Shown here: positions 9,111 through 21,551 of the stretch, piece after piece
Numbering within the stretch: position 1 is the stretch's first letter
Layout: each line of letters starts with the position of its first letter
Source: Ceratopteris richardii
Lineage: Eukaryota; Streptophyta; Polypodiopsida; Polypodiales; Pteridaceae
Reading direction: 5' to 3'
Assembly: GCA_020310875.1 (NCBI GenBank)
Contig: CM035423.1
Location: 117,229,865-117,293,864 of the forward strand
DNA: 64,000 bases
The notes under the pieces: model-generated
Databases searched by the model: none
What the model was told of the DNA's origin: nothing
The model's input: only the letters and a program-made list of their open reading frames with translations
Position numbers and translations under genes: made by a program

Positions 9111-11150
9111 TTCTTCTAATCTCATGCCATTACCTATATCTCTTCATCTTTCATTCTATTCTTCAATAGGCAACACAATTCTCTTCCTTTTTTTGTTGTT
9201 AGCATAAGCTTCTCCCTACCCTAAACTTGTCCCTTGGGCATTCTTACTAAAATTTTCTTCTATCTCATATTTCATAAGTTTTTTGGGACCTCAAAGAGGG
9301 ATTCATTTTCATATTTCTTTTGTTTTTTACTCTTCTTCTCTTATTTATTCATCTCACAAATATCATTTTATCACTCACGATTGTCTCTTGCCTAGGGTTC
9401 TTGGCTCTACCTATGTGTAAGAAGTCCTCTTCGGATTCACCAAAGTACGCATAATTATTGAGTCTTTTTCATCATTCTCTTCACTTTGTGGGTCTAGGAT
9501 TGGTTCACGCATGAGCAAAGGAATATCATTACTATTCTCATCACAATTGGATGTCCACTATTTTTCATTGATAGCAATGTCCATGGTGGCAAGTATCTTT
9601 GAACAACCGTTAGGCTCAAACTCCTCATGTGGGAAAATCAATGGAGTGTACATTGTATCTTCTAATGGTCAGTGAAAAGTGGATTGTCCTAGCTCTCTTG
9701 CTACTAAATGTTTCCCCTCTGCAACTACTTGACACATCCATAAGTGTGCATCCTCATGAATCCTTGAAGGATTTGAAGTACTCAATTAACTAACGTTGAA
9801 TCTTTTTGGGTCTCATTGATGGGGTTCCACTATAAGGGGAACATCTCTACAAGAGTATTCTTTAAGGTTCACCTTAGTTGTGACACCTAGATATTGTAGG
9901 TATAGAGCGCTTTTATCCCAATCTTGCACAACTATAGTTGGCATAGGAAGGTTCTTCCTAGGATCATTGCATACATGCTACTCTTTTTGGAATCACATAT
10001 TGTGAAAGTGTGTTAAAAATCCAGTCTATAGGTAGTAAGTGTTATCCTTCAAGCAATCCTAATGGTCACTCTATATGACCATAAACCCTTGAGCTTCATT
10101 CTAATAGTTCTCAAGGTTGGCTTTCCCCAATAAATTATAAAGATGTGGTACCAATAACAACACATACACCTCAATCTATCATTGCTTTTTCGGTGTATCC
10201 CATATAGGTTAGGTGGAAGATACAGATTGCCTTCTTCACCTTCACTCATGTTACCTAATTTGTCCCTAGGATCTCTGGAACTTTTCATGCTTCCATAGCT
10301 CTAATTTTTAATTTCAATAGTTCTTCGAAAGTCAAATGTCATTGCATTTTGGTGTTTCTTCGTGCATTGGTGTTTTTGGATATGATTAATTCTTGGTTCC
10401 TAATCAAAATAGTTAGTGCTCTTATTTGGATCTACTTTTACTCCCAATGTCCATTGAATTGAGGTAATTCATGTAATGAATTGGACTCAAATTCTAGTCC
10501 CTCTTCCTATGGGAGGCCTAAAAAGTCTCCATAGAGGGATGGGATATCTTGAGGAAATGTAATTTCTAAATCATCTATCTCTTGGATGGGTGGAGGATTT
10601 CCATTTTGTCTTGCCCACTTCTGCTATAGAATTTCCCACAAGAATTATTGAGAATACTTATTGATATATGGGAGTATCCCTAGCTCAAAATAATTGGGAA
10701 CACATGTTTCTCTCATGGTACACCTTTCTAGTTTGTTGTGAATGGAAGGAGCCTTTTGTGGTGTTATAGCCTCTTGATTAGTCACAAATTGCTCTAATAA
10801 TTGGATTATATCGTGGAAGTATAGCTCTACTTTTATGACATTAGAAAGATTGAAGAGCTTTCTTGCCTCATACATAGCCTAAGCTAGTTCTACCATCTTA
10901 TACATAGCTTACTTTGTTCAAGTTCTAAATATCCACATGGATAGCATTCTTTTAGGTTCTCTACATTATTCCCTTTTTGCAAATGAGCCTAGTAAGCAGT
11001 GAACATCATGCCCAAGTCTTTTGGAATAGGATATCCAAGTACTGATACTTCATTTGGGACAAAATTCTGAGATGATCAAGTGTGAGGAGATAGAATTGGT
11101 GGACGGCTTGAGAGTGGAGGAGACTCAAATGCAAGATCCATGACTATTCT
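9111..11150 (-). pseudogene. Degraded Ty3/gypsy pol upstream region (minus strand)
   Basis: Reading the minus strand, this region precedes the RT fragment and contains coding-like stretches broken by many stops. They include an acidic segment at about 9700-9150 and short frames at 10288-10049 and 10875-10645. Its position fits a protease/gag-proximal linker, but I found no intact protease DSG/DTG or CCHC motif. Confidence 0.4.
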
Positions 11151-11157
11151 TGGGTTT

Positions 11158-11657
11158 TGTGAAGAATTAGAGCATTAGGACCACCATGTGCTAGAGAGAT
11201 GGTTCTCCCCCCAACGTTATGCCTCTATGTATAGCTCCTCATGTTAATAGTAACCTCTGGATGAATTGGGGTCACATATGCATGTGTAATCTCCACCACT
11301 GATTATATACCTTCCACTAGAGTCAATTAGTTATAATTATACTCACCACTTGAGTTACATCTCTATGAACTCAAGTTAGCACATTTTAACTTCAGTGGAT
11401 TTTTCTAGAAGGCTTTAGAGCTCTTTGGGCGGAAGATTCTCCCCATGCTTCCCATGGGGGTTGAACCTAGGAACTCCTCCTTCCCATCCTTGGGACAACC
11501 GCTAGGCTAACTGGATTACTTGTTTTAGGGAGAAAATTAACCTATGCTTAAGTCTAATAGAGACATTTGGTTGCACATGAGAATGAACAAATGATGTTCG
11601 ATTTCATATCTATGTGAACCAATTAGATGCTCGCATCATAAGCTTACTTTATAAAAT
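11158..11657 (-). repeat. Solo LTR of family F (degenerate)
   Basis: This roughly 500 bp block matches, in reverse, the LTRs at 42229-42764 and 44725-45272 along its length. It has no primer-binding site beside one end and no purine tract beside the other, so it is a solo LTR. Pol III-type boxes on the minus strand are retained: an A box TAGCCTAGCGG and a B box GTTCAACCC (11458-11466). Confidence 0.65.
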
Positions 11658-11944
11658 TTTTTACTCTTTGGAAAAAAAAATTGTCCTTGAAAATAAAGAT
11701 GTATATAAAAAACCATAATCATACCCCCTAGCTTCTTGTTCTAGTTTAGAAGAACATTTGTCCATCTCTATGGTGGGATTTTCCTTATGTAAATTGAATA
11801 GAGAGGAATCTATTGTTTGATCTTTGCCCAAATGATTCCAAACATTATTTGGATTTGCACTTAATAAGTTGAACCAAGTGCAAAGTATGGAATGAATAAC
11901 AAGGGTGGACCAAAAAAACATCCCTACCCAATTCACTATTATCA

Positions 11945-13018
11945 TTATGTGCTATCTAGGCAAGAACAAGTGAAATTGGTGGATTCACAATATCCGTAGA
12001 CAAATTGCAATGTTGGTCCATAATTGAGCAGAATCAACAATAAACCTTTCTCCATGGGAGTGGAAATAGGTTTGCAATCTTCAAGCCTAAGATGTTGTAA
12101 TAATGTGTCAATATATTTTGTTTGACACAAAGCTATTCCCCAATAATTTGCATAAATTGAATGCACAAATAATGATGCAAATGCCCCAAATGTGACATCT
12201 CAAAAGAGGCATAAAAGTCATCCTTGAATTCATCACTATGATTTTCATTAGAACCAGTGAGTAGCATATCATCAACGTATGCAACAATGACTGAAAATAC
12301 ATCATCTGCATGCTTAGCATATAAGGTGCTCTTAGTTGGATTGTTCTTAAAACCATGTGCCAACAAGTACACATGTATCTTTTCATACCAAGAACGTGGT
12401 GCTTGCTTCAATCTATATAATGCCTTTTCCAATCTCCACACTTTTTTTTTCATGCCCTTTATTCCCTTCAGCTTGTATACCCATTAAGTGCCAATGAATT
12501 TTTCCTAGAGCTAAATCGCATGAGGAACAAGTACGATTCTTCATTATACCATCATATTCTGATTGCATAGACGCCATCCAATTTTCTCAATTTTGTGCTT
12601 TGTTAAAAGAAATATGCTTCTTCTCATCAAAAATACTAGAGACAACCACTGCATAACAAGCTGACGCAAAGGAAGCACTATGAGAGCCTGAATGAGTATG
12701 ATATGACTTGTTAAGTATGTATGATGCACACATAATAGCCTCAAGTTAGAAGTTGTGTGGTAAAGCATGACTTTTGATCATACACCTCACCATTTGGATG
12801 AGAGCTTTGGTCTTCCTTTGAGAAAATCCATTTTCTTGAGGTATACATTGTATATTGATGTTTTATCCCATGCTCAACCAGAAATGCAAACTCAAAAGAC
12901 ATATATTCCCCTCTTGATCAGAACAAAGCATGCCCATTTTACATGTTGACATATTTTCAGCCACACCCAAGAATTTTTTAAAGAATATAAACACCTTAAA
13001 ATTTGCTTTCAATAGGTA
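11945..13018 (-). pseudogene. Copia A1 integrase C-terminal part and reverse transcriptase
   Basis: Minus strand: integrase core remnants (12960-12780), an internal deletion, then the linker before RT (12768-12544), RT N-terminal sequence, and RT motifs at 12453-12133 (KALYRLKQAPRSWYEK, then VAYVDDMLLTG with the catalytic YVDD). 12166-11945 reads the thumb region (LCQTKYIDTLL, STPME). There are frameshifts between frames and stops. RNase H is absent. The sequence is close to A2 at 33251-34181. Confidence 0.8.
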
Positions 13019-13023
13019 AACCT

Positions 13024-13921
13024 TGTTGGAAGTGGGTGGGCCTCAATAACAATAAATCATAGATTTATAGGATCTTCCAACACATGAACCTTAGCATACC
13101 CATCTTAAGACTCAAAAATAGATGAGTGAGATACAGATAGAGAATAGACATTTTTTTCAAAAGTGTACGATAAGCTAGAATGCTCACCAACACCATCTTA
13201 TATTCCAATGTCAAATTACCATGTGTGAATATGCCACAATTTGACAAGATCTAAATCAAGGAAAAAATAGGAACCAGATACAAGTTATTATCTGCCTAAG
13301 AGGTATGAAGAGTGTGTATGTGTGAGAGAGAGAGAATATGGAGAATATGAACATTTTAGAACTGTTTTATAGCAAACTCGAATTTCGATTAACCTAGATC
13401 AAAAACTAGTGAATGAACAAGTGAGGATAGAAATAGACTTGTTACTCATAGTAACTCAGCAAGTGATGTTGATGGTTGGCTGATAAGAACTCCTCTAAGA
13501 GCTCTAGATATAAAGCACACCTCCTCCAAGAGTGTAGAACTCTTCCTCTAAGTAGAGGACCTCCTTGATCTCCTCCTTAGACTTGCCTTGAGCTTGTGCT
13601 AGAGCTTGAGAAGATACTCAAACTATGGGCCAATTCTCTTTGTATATAGCTTTAGAACCTCATGCCATCCATCTAAAAGCATACACTTGCAATTGATATC
13701 CCAAAAGCATGTGTAAAGCAAAATCATACAAAAATCTATTCCAAAAAAACTCCTTTGTGAATGCGCTGTTGGCGATGAGTTTCAAACTTGAATGGAAGTT
13801 TTCGAAGGCTTTTCACCTAGCCATGCTGCCCATGTGCTCTCTATAGGGAAGCTATGAAAAAATTATCTAATAAGCTTTCTAGAGTTTGAAGATTTGGGAC
13901 ATGTTTTCATTGTTTCCAACA
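13024..13921 (-). repeat. 3' LTR of copia B1 (898 bp)
   Basis: TGTTGGAAG...TTTCCAACA; the PPT (minus strand GAAGGGGGGATT) abuts at 13922-13933. It pairs with 20650-21551. A GT/GA microsatellite is short here (13313-13336). Confidence 0.88.
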
Positions 13922-13933
13922 ATCCCCCCTTCA

Positions 13934-14885
13934 ATGTCATAATGGTACAAGGTTCAATAACTTGGAAAACTTATGATGTCTGCAAAACTTTGGAATTCTA
14001 AAAATATATCTCTTGATTGATTTCCAATGAATCTTGAGCGGATCATGCATGAACCTAGATACTTAAGAAATTGAAAACTAAATGTCCAGTTGTGTATTAC
14101 ATTAATATATCAAGCAACCAACTGCTTGAGTATATAATATAGCATCAAATGGTTTTGAATGTGCTTTTGATTGTAATGACACATTAACATCCATAGGTGT
14201 TTGCAATAGGCTTGGAATCTATCCTCTCAAACATTTCCTTTAATTTCTCAATGTATTTATGTTGTGTCATGTAGATACACTCATATTTGTATATGAATTC
14301 AATCCCAAGATAATAATGCAAAATACCTAAGTCATATACATCAAATGTATGCTTAAGTTGTGATTTAAAATCCTTGGGACCTTTCATGATCATATCATCA
14401 ACATATATGATAATAATAATCAAAACATCTTTCTCAACTTTAACATAAAGAGTAGGAGCTACATCTCATTTTTCAAAACCAATAGATAGAAGATAGACAT
14501 GTATTTTCCCATACCAAGCTCTTGGTGCTTGATTTAGTCCATACAAAGCTTTGATAAGCTTGCACACTAAATGCTCTTTACATGTCTCTTCAAGACCTTT
14601 TGGTTGCTGAACATAAACATCTTCATGTAGATCACCATTAACAAATGTAGTTTTGATATCTAACTAGTACATTTTCCAACCAAAGAATGCAGCTAAAGAA
14701 AGTACTTTCTTGACTACTATCGTTCTAGATGTAGGAGCAAAAGTCTCATCATAGTCAATTCCTTTCTTTTGTGCATAACCTTTGACAACTAATCTTGTGT
14801 TATACTTGTCCATGGTACCATCTTCTTTTCTTTTGATTTTGAAGATCCACTTAACACTAATTGCTTTCTTACCTTTTGGTAACTC
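13934..14885 (-). pseudogene. Copia B1 reverse transcriptase (3' of C)
   Basis: The minus strand resumes RT right after C: 14885-14664 (ELPKGKKAISVKWIFKIKRK, then KGYAQKKGIDYDETFAP). It continues with stops through the RT core to 14423-14184, where IIIIIYVDDMIMKG keeps the YVDD active site. The element then runs into the PPT with no RNase H. B2 also lacks RNase H, so this loss may be ancestral to the subfamily. Confidence 0.78.
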
Positions 14886-14938
14886 ACAAATGTTGGCAAA
14901 CAATGTGCAATTGGTCCATTTCTGTCCAGACTATACAG

Positions 14939-17200
14939 GAAGAAAAAAAAAGTTCATTTGAAGAAGTCAAGAGTGTTTGCTACTTCAAGATGAAGAGAAC
15001 AAAAGGTATGGAAGAGAAGTTTGAAGATGTTGACATCATTAGGTGGAAGAAAGATGCAGAAAAAGAATGTCCATCATTTCCAAAAGAAAAGTAAGGCTTC
15101 CTTTTCTCTTATATTTTCCATATACTTTTCCTATTTTATCCTCTACATCCAAAGACAAGTCTATGAGAACATCTTGTTTAAAGAAGAAGCAGTTTCTTAT
15201 TTTGCATTACACTTGGTCATGATTTAGCAAATTTGACAAAGAATTGCATTGAGAGAAAGAAAAGCAACAGATTTTGAAGACAACTTATGTTTTGACTCAT
15301 ATGTATATGAGTTATGTTTTAGTTGAAGCTTTTAAGCAGGCAGCTTATATGTTCCCTCAAAGAATTCTTGGAGTGTCAATACAGAGCTAGTTGGTATATG
15401 ACAAGTTGCAGAGAAGTATATTTCTTCTTTATCTAACTCTTAAGGTAAAAGAGTTTTTTGTAGCAGACGTTGAAGACTTGGGTTGAGGTTTTATGTTTGG
15501 AAAAGGTTACCTCATATTCAGTATTTTCAAGAAACTTCAGTCTTGTTGATGTACAAGTCAATAGAGAAACTACTTTCTATGATTGTCTAGATTTTTGGAT
15601 ACATGTTTGTATTCAAAAAGGTGTTCCATCATATCCTATCACTTGATTGAGAAGTGGAGTTAGCCAAAAGAAAATCAAGCAGGTACTATCACATTTCACC
15701 CGGGTAAAATATGAAAGTTATGAAGTATCAACTTGCAGCTTTTGGAGTTCTCAAGGTGAGAAGTTTGTCCACTTATGTTTCAAGTAGGAGCTACAGATTC
15801 TTGGGAAGGATTTGTTTGAAGAAAAGTTTTACAACTTTATGTGAAACATGGACACTTAGAGACATTCAGGTAGCAAATCAAACATTCAGACATGAAGGTT
15901 TGATAAGAGCAGATTCTACACAAGAGAGATCATTGATCTTGAATAGATCTTGTATGCTTTTTTTATGAGTCAATTGTCTATCCTTTGTTTGTGAAAATTC
16001 TTAACATTGGAAGAAGTAAGTCAAAGATTCAGGTTCTATCATATTTGTCTTACAGAAAGATAGAAGATACTTGTTATGTTACAGAAGGTTATGAATCCTA
16101 AAATGCTTTCAGCAAGGTTTTGTTATGTTAGGATCAGCTAACCTTATTCTACAATTTGAAAAGCTGAGGAATGACATGGAAAGCTATTGGCATGTGTACA
16201 GTGCTAATAAAAAGGGTTTAGAGATTTTGTTTCAGATACAGGTATTGATCATTGAAGATTAGATTTATGAAGAAGGACGTCCAAGATTTCATAAAGTCTG
16301 ATATAATTTGAAGAATACTGGATACTAGTGTTAAATCATCCAGGGGGTGATGAAACATGAAGACTTATTTTCAGCCATATATAAAAGAATGCAAAGTCAT
16401 ACCTTCAGGTATTCCTATTTCAGGTATTCCTATATTTCCTTTGTCAGGTTCTCTTTACGTTCCAGCTTTGAAAGAAGAAGGAAGAAGAAGAATGTTTGGA
16501 GAAAGTTCCTGTTAGGATGTTCCTGTTCAGGAGAAGGTTCCAAAATTCTATTGAAGAGAAGCTTGATATTTCAGAAAGGTATATTTCAGAAGTGTGCACA
16601 TATATGTTTATACCAAGTTCTGAAGGAAAGAGGTATGAAGGATTTAAAGGATGAAGACATGATGACATCATAGATTTTTTGACTCATATTTCAGTTGATT
16701 TCAGTTGATTTCAATTGAGTTGACTTGACTTGACTTGAGTACAATCAGAGATGAACTAGCAGTGTTCATAATACACTAAGTTGTGAGTTTTCAGTCACAA
16801 GTTCCAAGATTCAGTTTCTGATTTTGTTTAGTGTATTTACATGACACAGCAGAAGTACGTTGAGAAATCCTTTTTGGAAGGTAAATGCAAATATATGGAT
16901 CCTAGTGTATGTTTTCAGGTTTTTGAAGACAGGAGATAGCAGGTTCGAAGACAGTTCATGCTATATTTGTTGTCAAGCAGTGATTGCTTGATGAGAACAC
17001 TATTGGATATCTAGTTTGCATATTTTCTCAAGTATTATGGTTCATATTCAGCAAGTTTAGGTTTTTTGAAGGAAAGTCAAATTCAGTTTTGAAGAAAAGG
17101 TTTGAAGTTCTGACGATCGGGAGTACAAGCTTTAAGCTTATAACAGTTTGCAGCTTGTAACAATTTGCAGATCCAGTCCAGGTTGTACCAATATGACATT
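14939..17200 (+). other. Interior of element C, no recognisable coding
   Basis: AT-rich sequence with short frames only. It includes small tandem repeats: TTTCAGTTGA-type decamers and CTTGA pentamers at about 16689-16739, and a duplicated TTCAGGTATTCCTA at about 16404-16432. No PBS could be found because the 5' LTR/leader junction is deleted. Confidence 0.5.
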
Positions 17201-17211
17201 GCAGGGGGGAT

Positions 17212-18683
17212 TGTTAGCAAACAATGTGCAATTGGTCCATTTCTGTCCAGATTGTACAGCATAAAGTACTCCTTTTATGAGTCCTTCTACAGCGATCAGC
17301 GCAGACGCGTTGGTTAACTGAGCATGTATAGCAATTTTCTCTAAGCTTTATAGAGCAAACCACATTGGGCAACGTGGATAAGGCAGTAACCTCCCTTCCC
17401 AGCCACCCGAGTTCGAATCTCCCAATCGGCAGATTGCATGGCGGCAGCTTTTTAGTTGTGCTATTAAAATCTGATTTTTTCACAATGATGGACGACGACG
17501 GACAGTGTTTAGCACAAGTGTTTTTCCCGATTACGATCAATAGCGATCGTGTTTTATTTGCTTTTGAAGGGGAGCTTTTCAAGATCAACAAATACTATAT
17601 AAGAAGTACTTTGGGGTCACTTCAAGGTATCCTTCACCTAGTATTCAACACAAGCTTGGAGCTTGGACCTCAATAGAGGTGGTGTTTCTTCTAGCACATG
17701 GGGCAGCCATGGTGCTAACTTGAAGCATGTTGAGGAGCAGCTATGGAGTTCTTCTTAATGATTCTTCTTGGAGAAGATGAAGGGTGTGCTCACACTCTAG
17801 CTCATGGAGAGGAGGTTATCTCTTGTTCATGGCAAGAAGACTTGGTCATTAACAACTTGATGGTGAGGATCAGCCGTCTACATGTTGTAGTTGAAGATTC
17901 TCTTCTACATGAAGATTTCGGGCTACGTCAAAGACATTGGATGGTGTTTAACATAAGATTTACATCTTATGTTAAGTATTCAGGTACATATTCTCTTTAT
18001 GCACACAGGTACTACTTGAATTTTATGGAGGCAATCGTGTTCATATCAGGAGGAGTCCTATTCGGCATAGGTACAAGAGAAACAGTACATATATGATTTA
18101 TGCATATTTTGATGAGGTGTTTGAGAAGGTGTGTTCACATGAGTTTGAGGATTTCTAACAGCAAACTTGTTAGCATTCTTTGCTACTTTTTAAGTATGTG
18201 ATCTTTTCACACACGTATCTAACTTAGGGTCTTCCATAGCCTAAGGTTAGATGAGGGTTTGTTGATTATCAGTTTCACACTAATCCTTCCTCTTTCAGTC
18301 ACTCATATTCACTCTTCTATAACCTATAAGGTCACACATCTCATGTATATTCAGATTTCTACCCATACATCTGAATATGTTTTTTACATTTGTATATTCA
18401 CTCATTCATCTATTTCTCATCACATAGAGTGGTTGAGAGTTTTTCTCCCACATTGTACAATGAACATTGGTATATATGATACTATGAGTAAGCGATGGCT
18501 TACGTAACACCTTACACATGTCGTCTATTCTTTCTCTATCTTTATCTCATCATCTGTATGATTAAGTTGTGGTATGTTCATGTTTTGTCAATATTGAAGA
18601 ATGCTGGAATTAATGTTGTATATACTGGAACTATGGAACCATGGACCTGTGACATGAGCCAAGGGCCTACCTCACTTCCAACA
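17212..18683 (+). repeat. 3' LTR of element C (1472 bp)
   Basis: TGTTAGCAAACAATG...CACTTCCAACA. The first 48 bp are repeated at 14891. It carries a perfect pol III B-box match GTTCGAATC (17411-17419) inside a tRNA-like stretch. Open frames within it (17365-17676, 17743-18096) are LTR sequence and not supported genes. Confidence 0.75.
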
Positions 18684-18688
18684 ACAAA

Positions 18689-19639
18689 GCTTCCATGTTT
18701 GATTCTTATGAATAGAATCAATATCTTCTTGCATATCTTTCTTCCATACAAGACTTTGTATTGCAACTTTAACATTAGCTCGTTCATTCTCAATTGTGGT
18801 AAGAGCTAAGATATTATGAATCTCAAAATGTCCTATATAATTTACCTGGTCTGTTTGTTGTCTTCTTGTTTGACTGTTGGTTCTTCCAATGTATTCCTTT
18901 ATACCACTACCTTCTAGGTTTGATATAACCACTTTGGCGTATTCTTAAAAATTTATAGAATCCTTTTTTGTTCTTCACTATCTCTTTCTTTTGGAACTTT
19001 GGAACCTTCTCCAACTTCATAAGTTAGAATATCAAGAGGTACTGATGATGGACTTGGTACTGATGTAGGTAATGTAACTCTCTCTTCACCTTTATCAATT
19101 GCATCTCATAGGGTTTGAGAAGGTTCTTCACCCCCCTTGTATGGTTGAATGTAAGAATCCAAATTCAGTCTAAAAAATGCATAATCACCTTCTTTTATAA
19201 AATTTGGAATCTCTTACTTCTTATCAAAAACTTGATTTTCTGAAATATATGCATTGTGTGAGAGTAGGATATCACATGTATCTAGAACATAGAATCTCTA
19301 TCCTTTGCTTTCAATTGCATAACCAATAAAAATGGCTTTAATGGATTTTACATCAAGCTTACCATGATCCTTCTTCTGCTCTTGACTTCAGATTCACTTC
19401 TCCAACACCTACAAAATCTAAATCCATTACCATCTGCAATGGTTACTCTTCTACCTGAAGAGGGAATAAAATACCTTTCTTCAACCTATCATATTCTTAG
19501 TAGATCCAAAATAAAAAATCCAAGGATTATTTGAGATTGCAATTTAATGTTGCCAATCAAAAGATACCTCTTCAATATTAACGCATGCATAAGATTCATT
19601 CTTTGAAGGTTTCGGTTCTAGATCATCTTCAACATTATT
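18689..19639 (-). pseudogene. Copia B1 protease remnant, integrase C-terminus and RT N-terminus (5' of C)
   Basis: The minus strand shows a protease-like NPWIFYFGSTKNM (catalytic Asp replaced by Tyr) near 19490. It passes abruptly into the integrase C-terminal segment (AIESKGYRFY, about 19290), so the integrase core is deleted. The linker and RT start follow, down to the C insertion at 18683 (18932-18689, ending at MQEDIDSIHKNQTWKL). The layout matches B2 at 56940-58340. Confidence 0.7.
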
Positions 19640-20631
19640 AGCTGATGCTTTCTTCTTCTCATTATAAATCGTTGTTATGCATTCTACTATGTAATGACCT
19701 GGTTTCTTACAGTAATGGCATACTCCTTTCTTTGAATAGTTGAAGGCTTTTCATTGGATGTAGAGGAAGCATTAGGAGAAGGACTAGAAGACTTGGGTTT
19801 ACAAGACTTACTTTCTTTTTTGGATTGTTAACTCTTCTTCTTCTTCTTTGTCTCCTTCTTCTTCTTTCCCTTTGATGATGATAACATGGCTTCATCATTC
19901 TCTTCCATACCCTTTTATTGATCTTCATCTTGAAGTAACAAGAACTCTAGCTCTTCAAATGAAAGTTCTCTATCTCTTGTAAAGAGAGATAAAGAAGTAA
20001 CAAAAGCACGATATGTAAATGGAAGTGAGTTTAGAAGTGTCTTTACCATCTCTTCATTTGAAATATTTATTCCCACGTTGAGTAACTGATCTCCTAAATC
20101 TTTGAGCTTCAAAATATGTGACTGAACCGATTCACCAACTTTCATCCTTGTGTTGGCTGGTTGTCTCCTAATATGAGCTTTTTTAGCAAGGTTTATGCTC
20201 TAATAGAGATTCTCTAACTCCAACCAAGCTTGAAAAGAGGTTTTGCAAGACCTTATTTGAGGTATAATATGCCTCTTGACTCCCATAGCAATATATGAAA
20301 GTGCTTGTGCATCCCTCAAATCCCATCGAGATTGCTCTTTTGTACGAAGTAATCTGGTAGTAGTACAGACTCCTAATGATGTAGTTCCTTCTTCTTCTTC
20401 ATTCACCTCCGGTTGAGCAGAAAAAGGAACACTAGGTCTTCTAGAAGATTAATTACCTTCTTCTTCGACTTGTCTTGGCCTTGGATAAGTGTCATTGAAA
20501 ATATTACATAAGTCTTTTGATGCTAACAGATTCATCATCATAAAACTGCACATTTGATAATTAGACATTCCCTCAAGCTTGTCTTCATTCTCAAGTCTAT
20601 AGTCACTCATCTTGTTAAGGGTGTATGTCAA
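19640..20631 (-). pseudogene. Copia B1 gag
   Basis: On the minus strand, 20631-20449 is the N-terminal gag domain (YRLENEDKLEGMSNY). 20406-20200 (RDAQALSYIAMGVKRHIIPQI) and 20145-19915 (UBN2-type: VQSHILKLKDLGDQLLNVG, LLNSLPFTYRAFVTSL) are the central gag domains. Next comes a Lys-rich linker, and a zinc-knuckle region near 19720-19690. Stops separate the segments. Neighbouring segments are in register, so decay was mostly by point mutation. Confidence 0.75.
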
Positions 20632-20635
20632 TTAT

Positions 20636-20647
20636 GCTCTGATACCA
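20636..20647 (-). other. Primer-binding site of copia B1 (initiator tRNA-Met)
   Basis: TGGTATCAGAGC on the minus strand, 2 nt inside the 5' LTR. It is the perfect plant iMet-type PBS. Confidence 0.85.
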
Positions 20648-20649
20648 AA

Positions 20650-20958
20650 TGTTGGAAGTGGGTGGGCCTCAATACCAATAAATCACAAGTTTAGAGGATC
20701 TTCAAACACATGAACCTTAGCATACACACCTTAAGACTCAAAAATAGATGAGCGAGAGATAGAGGGAATAAAAAAAAAATTCAAAAGTGTATGGTAAGCT
20801 AGGATGCAACCCTACACTTTCTTATATTCTAATGTCAAATTACAATGTGTGAATATGACACAATCTGACAAGATCTAAATTTAAGCATAAATAGGAACTA
20901 CATACAAGAAATTGTGTGCCTAAGAGGTATGAAGAGTGTGTGTGTGTGTGTGTGTGTC

Positions 20959-20991
<33 letters not shown>

Positions 20992-21551
20992 ATATGGAGA
21001 ATATGAATAGTTTAGAACTGTTTTACAAAAAACGCAAATTTTGATTAACCTAAATAAAAAACTAGTGAATGAACAAGTAAGGGAGAGAGATAGACTTGTT
21101 ACTCACAATAACTCAGCAAGTGATATTGATGGTTGGCTGATACAAACTCCTCCAATTACTCTAGATGTAGAGCACACCTTGTGTAGAACTCTTCATCTAG
21201 GTAGAGGGACTCCTTGATCTCCTCCTTAACCTTGCATTGAGCTTGTGCTAGAGCTTGAGAATATACTCAAACTATGAGCCAATTCTCTCTTTATATAGCT
21301 TTCGAACCTCATGCCATCCATCAAAAATCATACACTTGTGATCAATATCCCAAAAGCATGTGTAAAGAAAAATTGCACAAAACTTTATTCCAAAAAATCT
21401 CATTTGTGGACGTGTTATCGGTGATGAGTTTTGAACTCAGGTGGGAGTTCTAGGAGGCTTTTTGCTTGTGCTCTCCTGCAAAGAGACTACTATTATCGAA
21501 TAAGATTGCTAGATATTGAAGATTTGGGACATGTTGACATTGTTTCCAACA
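20650..21551 (-). repeat. 5' LTR of copia B1 (902 bp)
   Basis: Same ends as 13024-13921. The two LTRs differ at many scattered positions, so the insertion is old. The internal GT/GA repeat (20937-20991) is longer in this copy. Confidence 0.88.

Larger units (their letters stand above)
14891..18683 (+). mobile_element. Non-autonomous LTR element C, inserted in B1 reverse transcriptase
   Basis: The element begins TGTTGGCAAACAATG and ends CCAACA, with a perfect target-site duplication ACAAA (14886-14890 and 18684-18688) that splits B1 RT. The 3' LTR is 17212-18683 (1472 bp) behind a purine tract (GCAGGGGGGA, 17201-17210). The 5' LTR keeps only about its first 48 bp (14891-14938), then departs. 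The 2.3 kb interior has no gag or pol motif that I can recognise. LTR termini and PPT context resemble copia B, so it is probably a non-autonomous relative whose 5' end was deleted after insertion. Confidence 0.8.
13024..21551 (-). mobile_element. Ty1/copia element B1 with both LTRs, inserted in A1 integrase; hosts element C
   Basis: The LTRs at 13024-13921 and 20650-21551 share TGTTGGAA...TTCCAACA ends. On the minus strand the 5' LTR (20650-21551) is followed by an initiator tRNA-Met PBS (20647-20636, TGGTATCAGAGC). The 3' LTR is preceded by a purine tract (13933-13922). Flanking pentamers AACCT (13019-13023) and AACCC (21552-21556) are a near-perfect target-site duplication. Removing the element and one pentamer makes A1 integrase continuous. 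Gag is fairly well kept, most of integrase is deleted, RT is split by C, and RNase H is missing. Confidence 0.88.

Noticed and set aside
17290..17430. Functional tRNA gene in the element C LTR
   Set aside because: The B box is perfect, but no cloverleaf with a paired acceptor stem and anticodon arm can be drawn; only tRNA-like remains.
18259..18809. Open frames at the end of element C
   Set aside because: They fall in the C 3' LTR and cross its junction with B1 RT.
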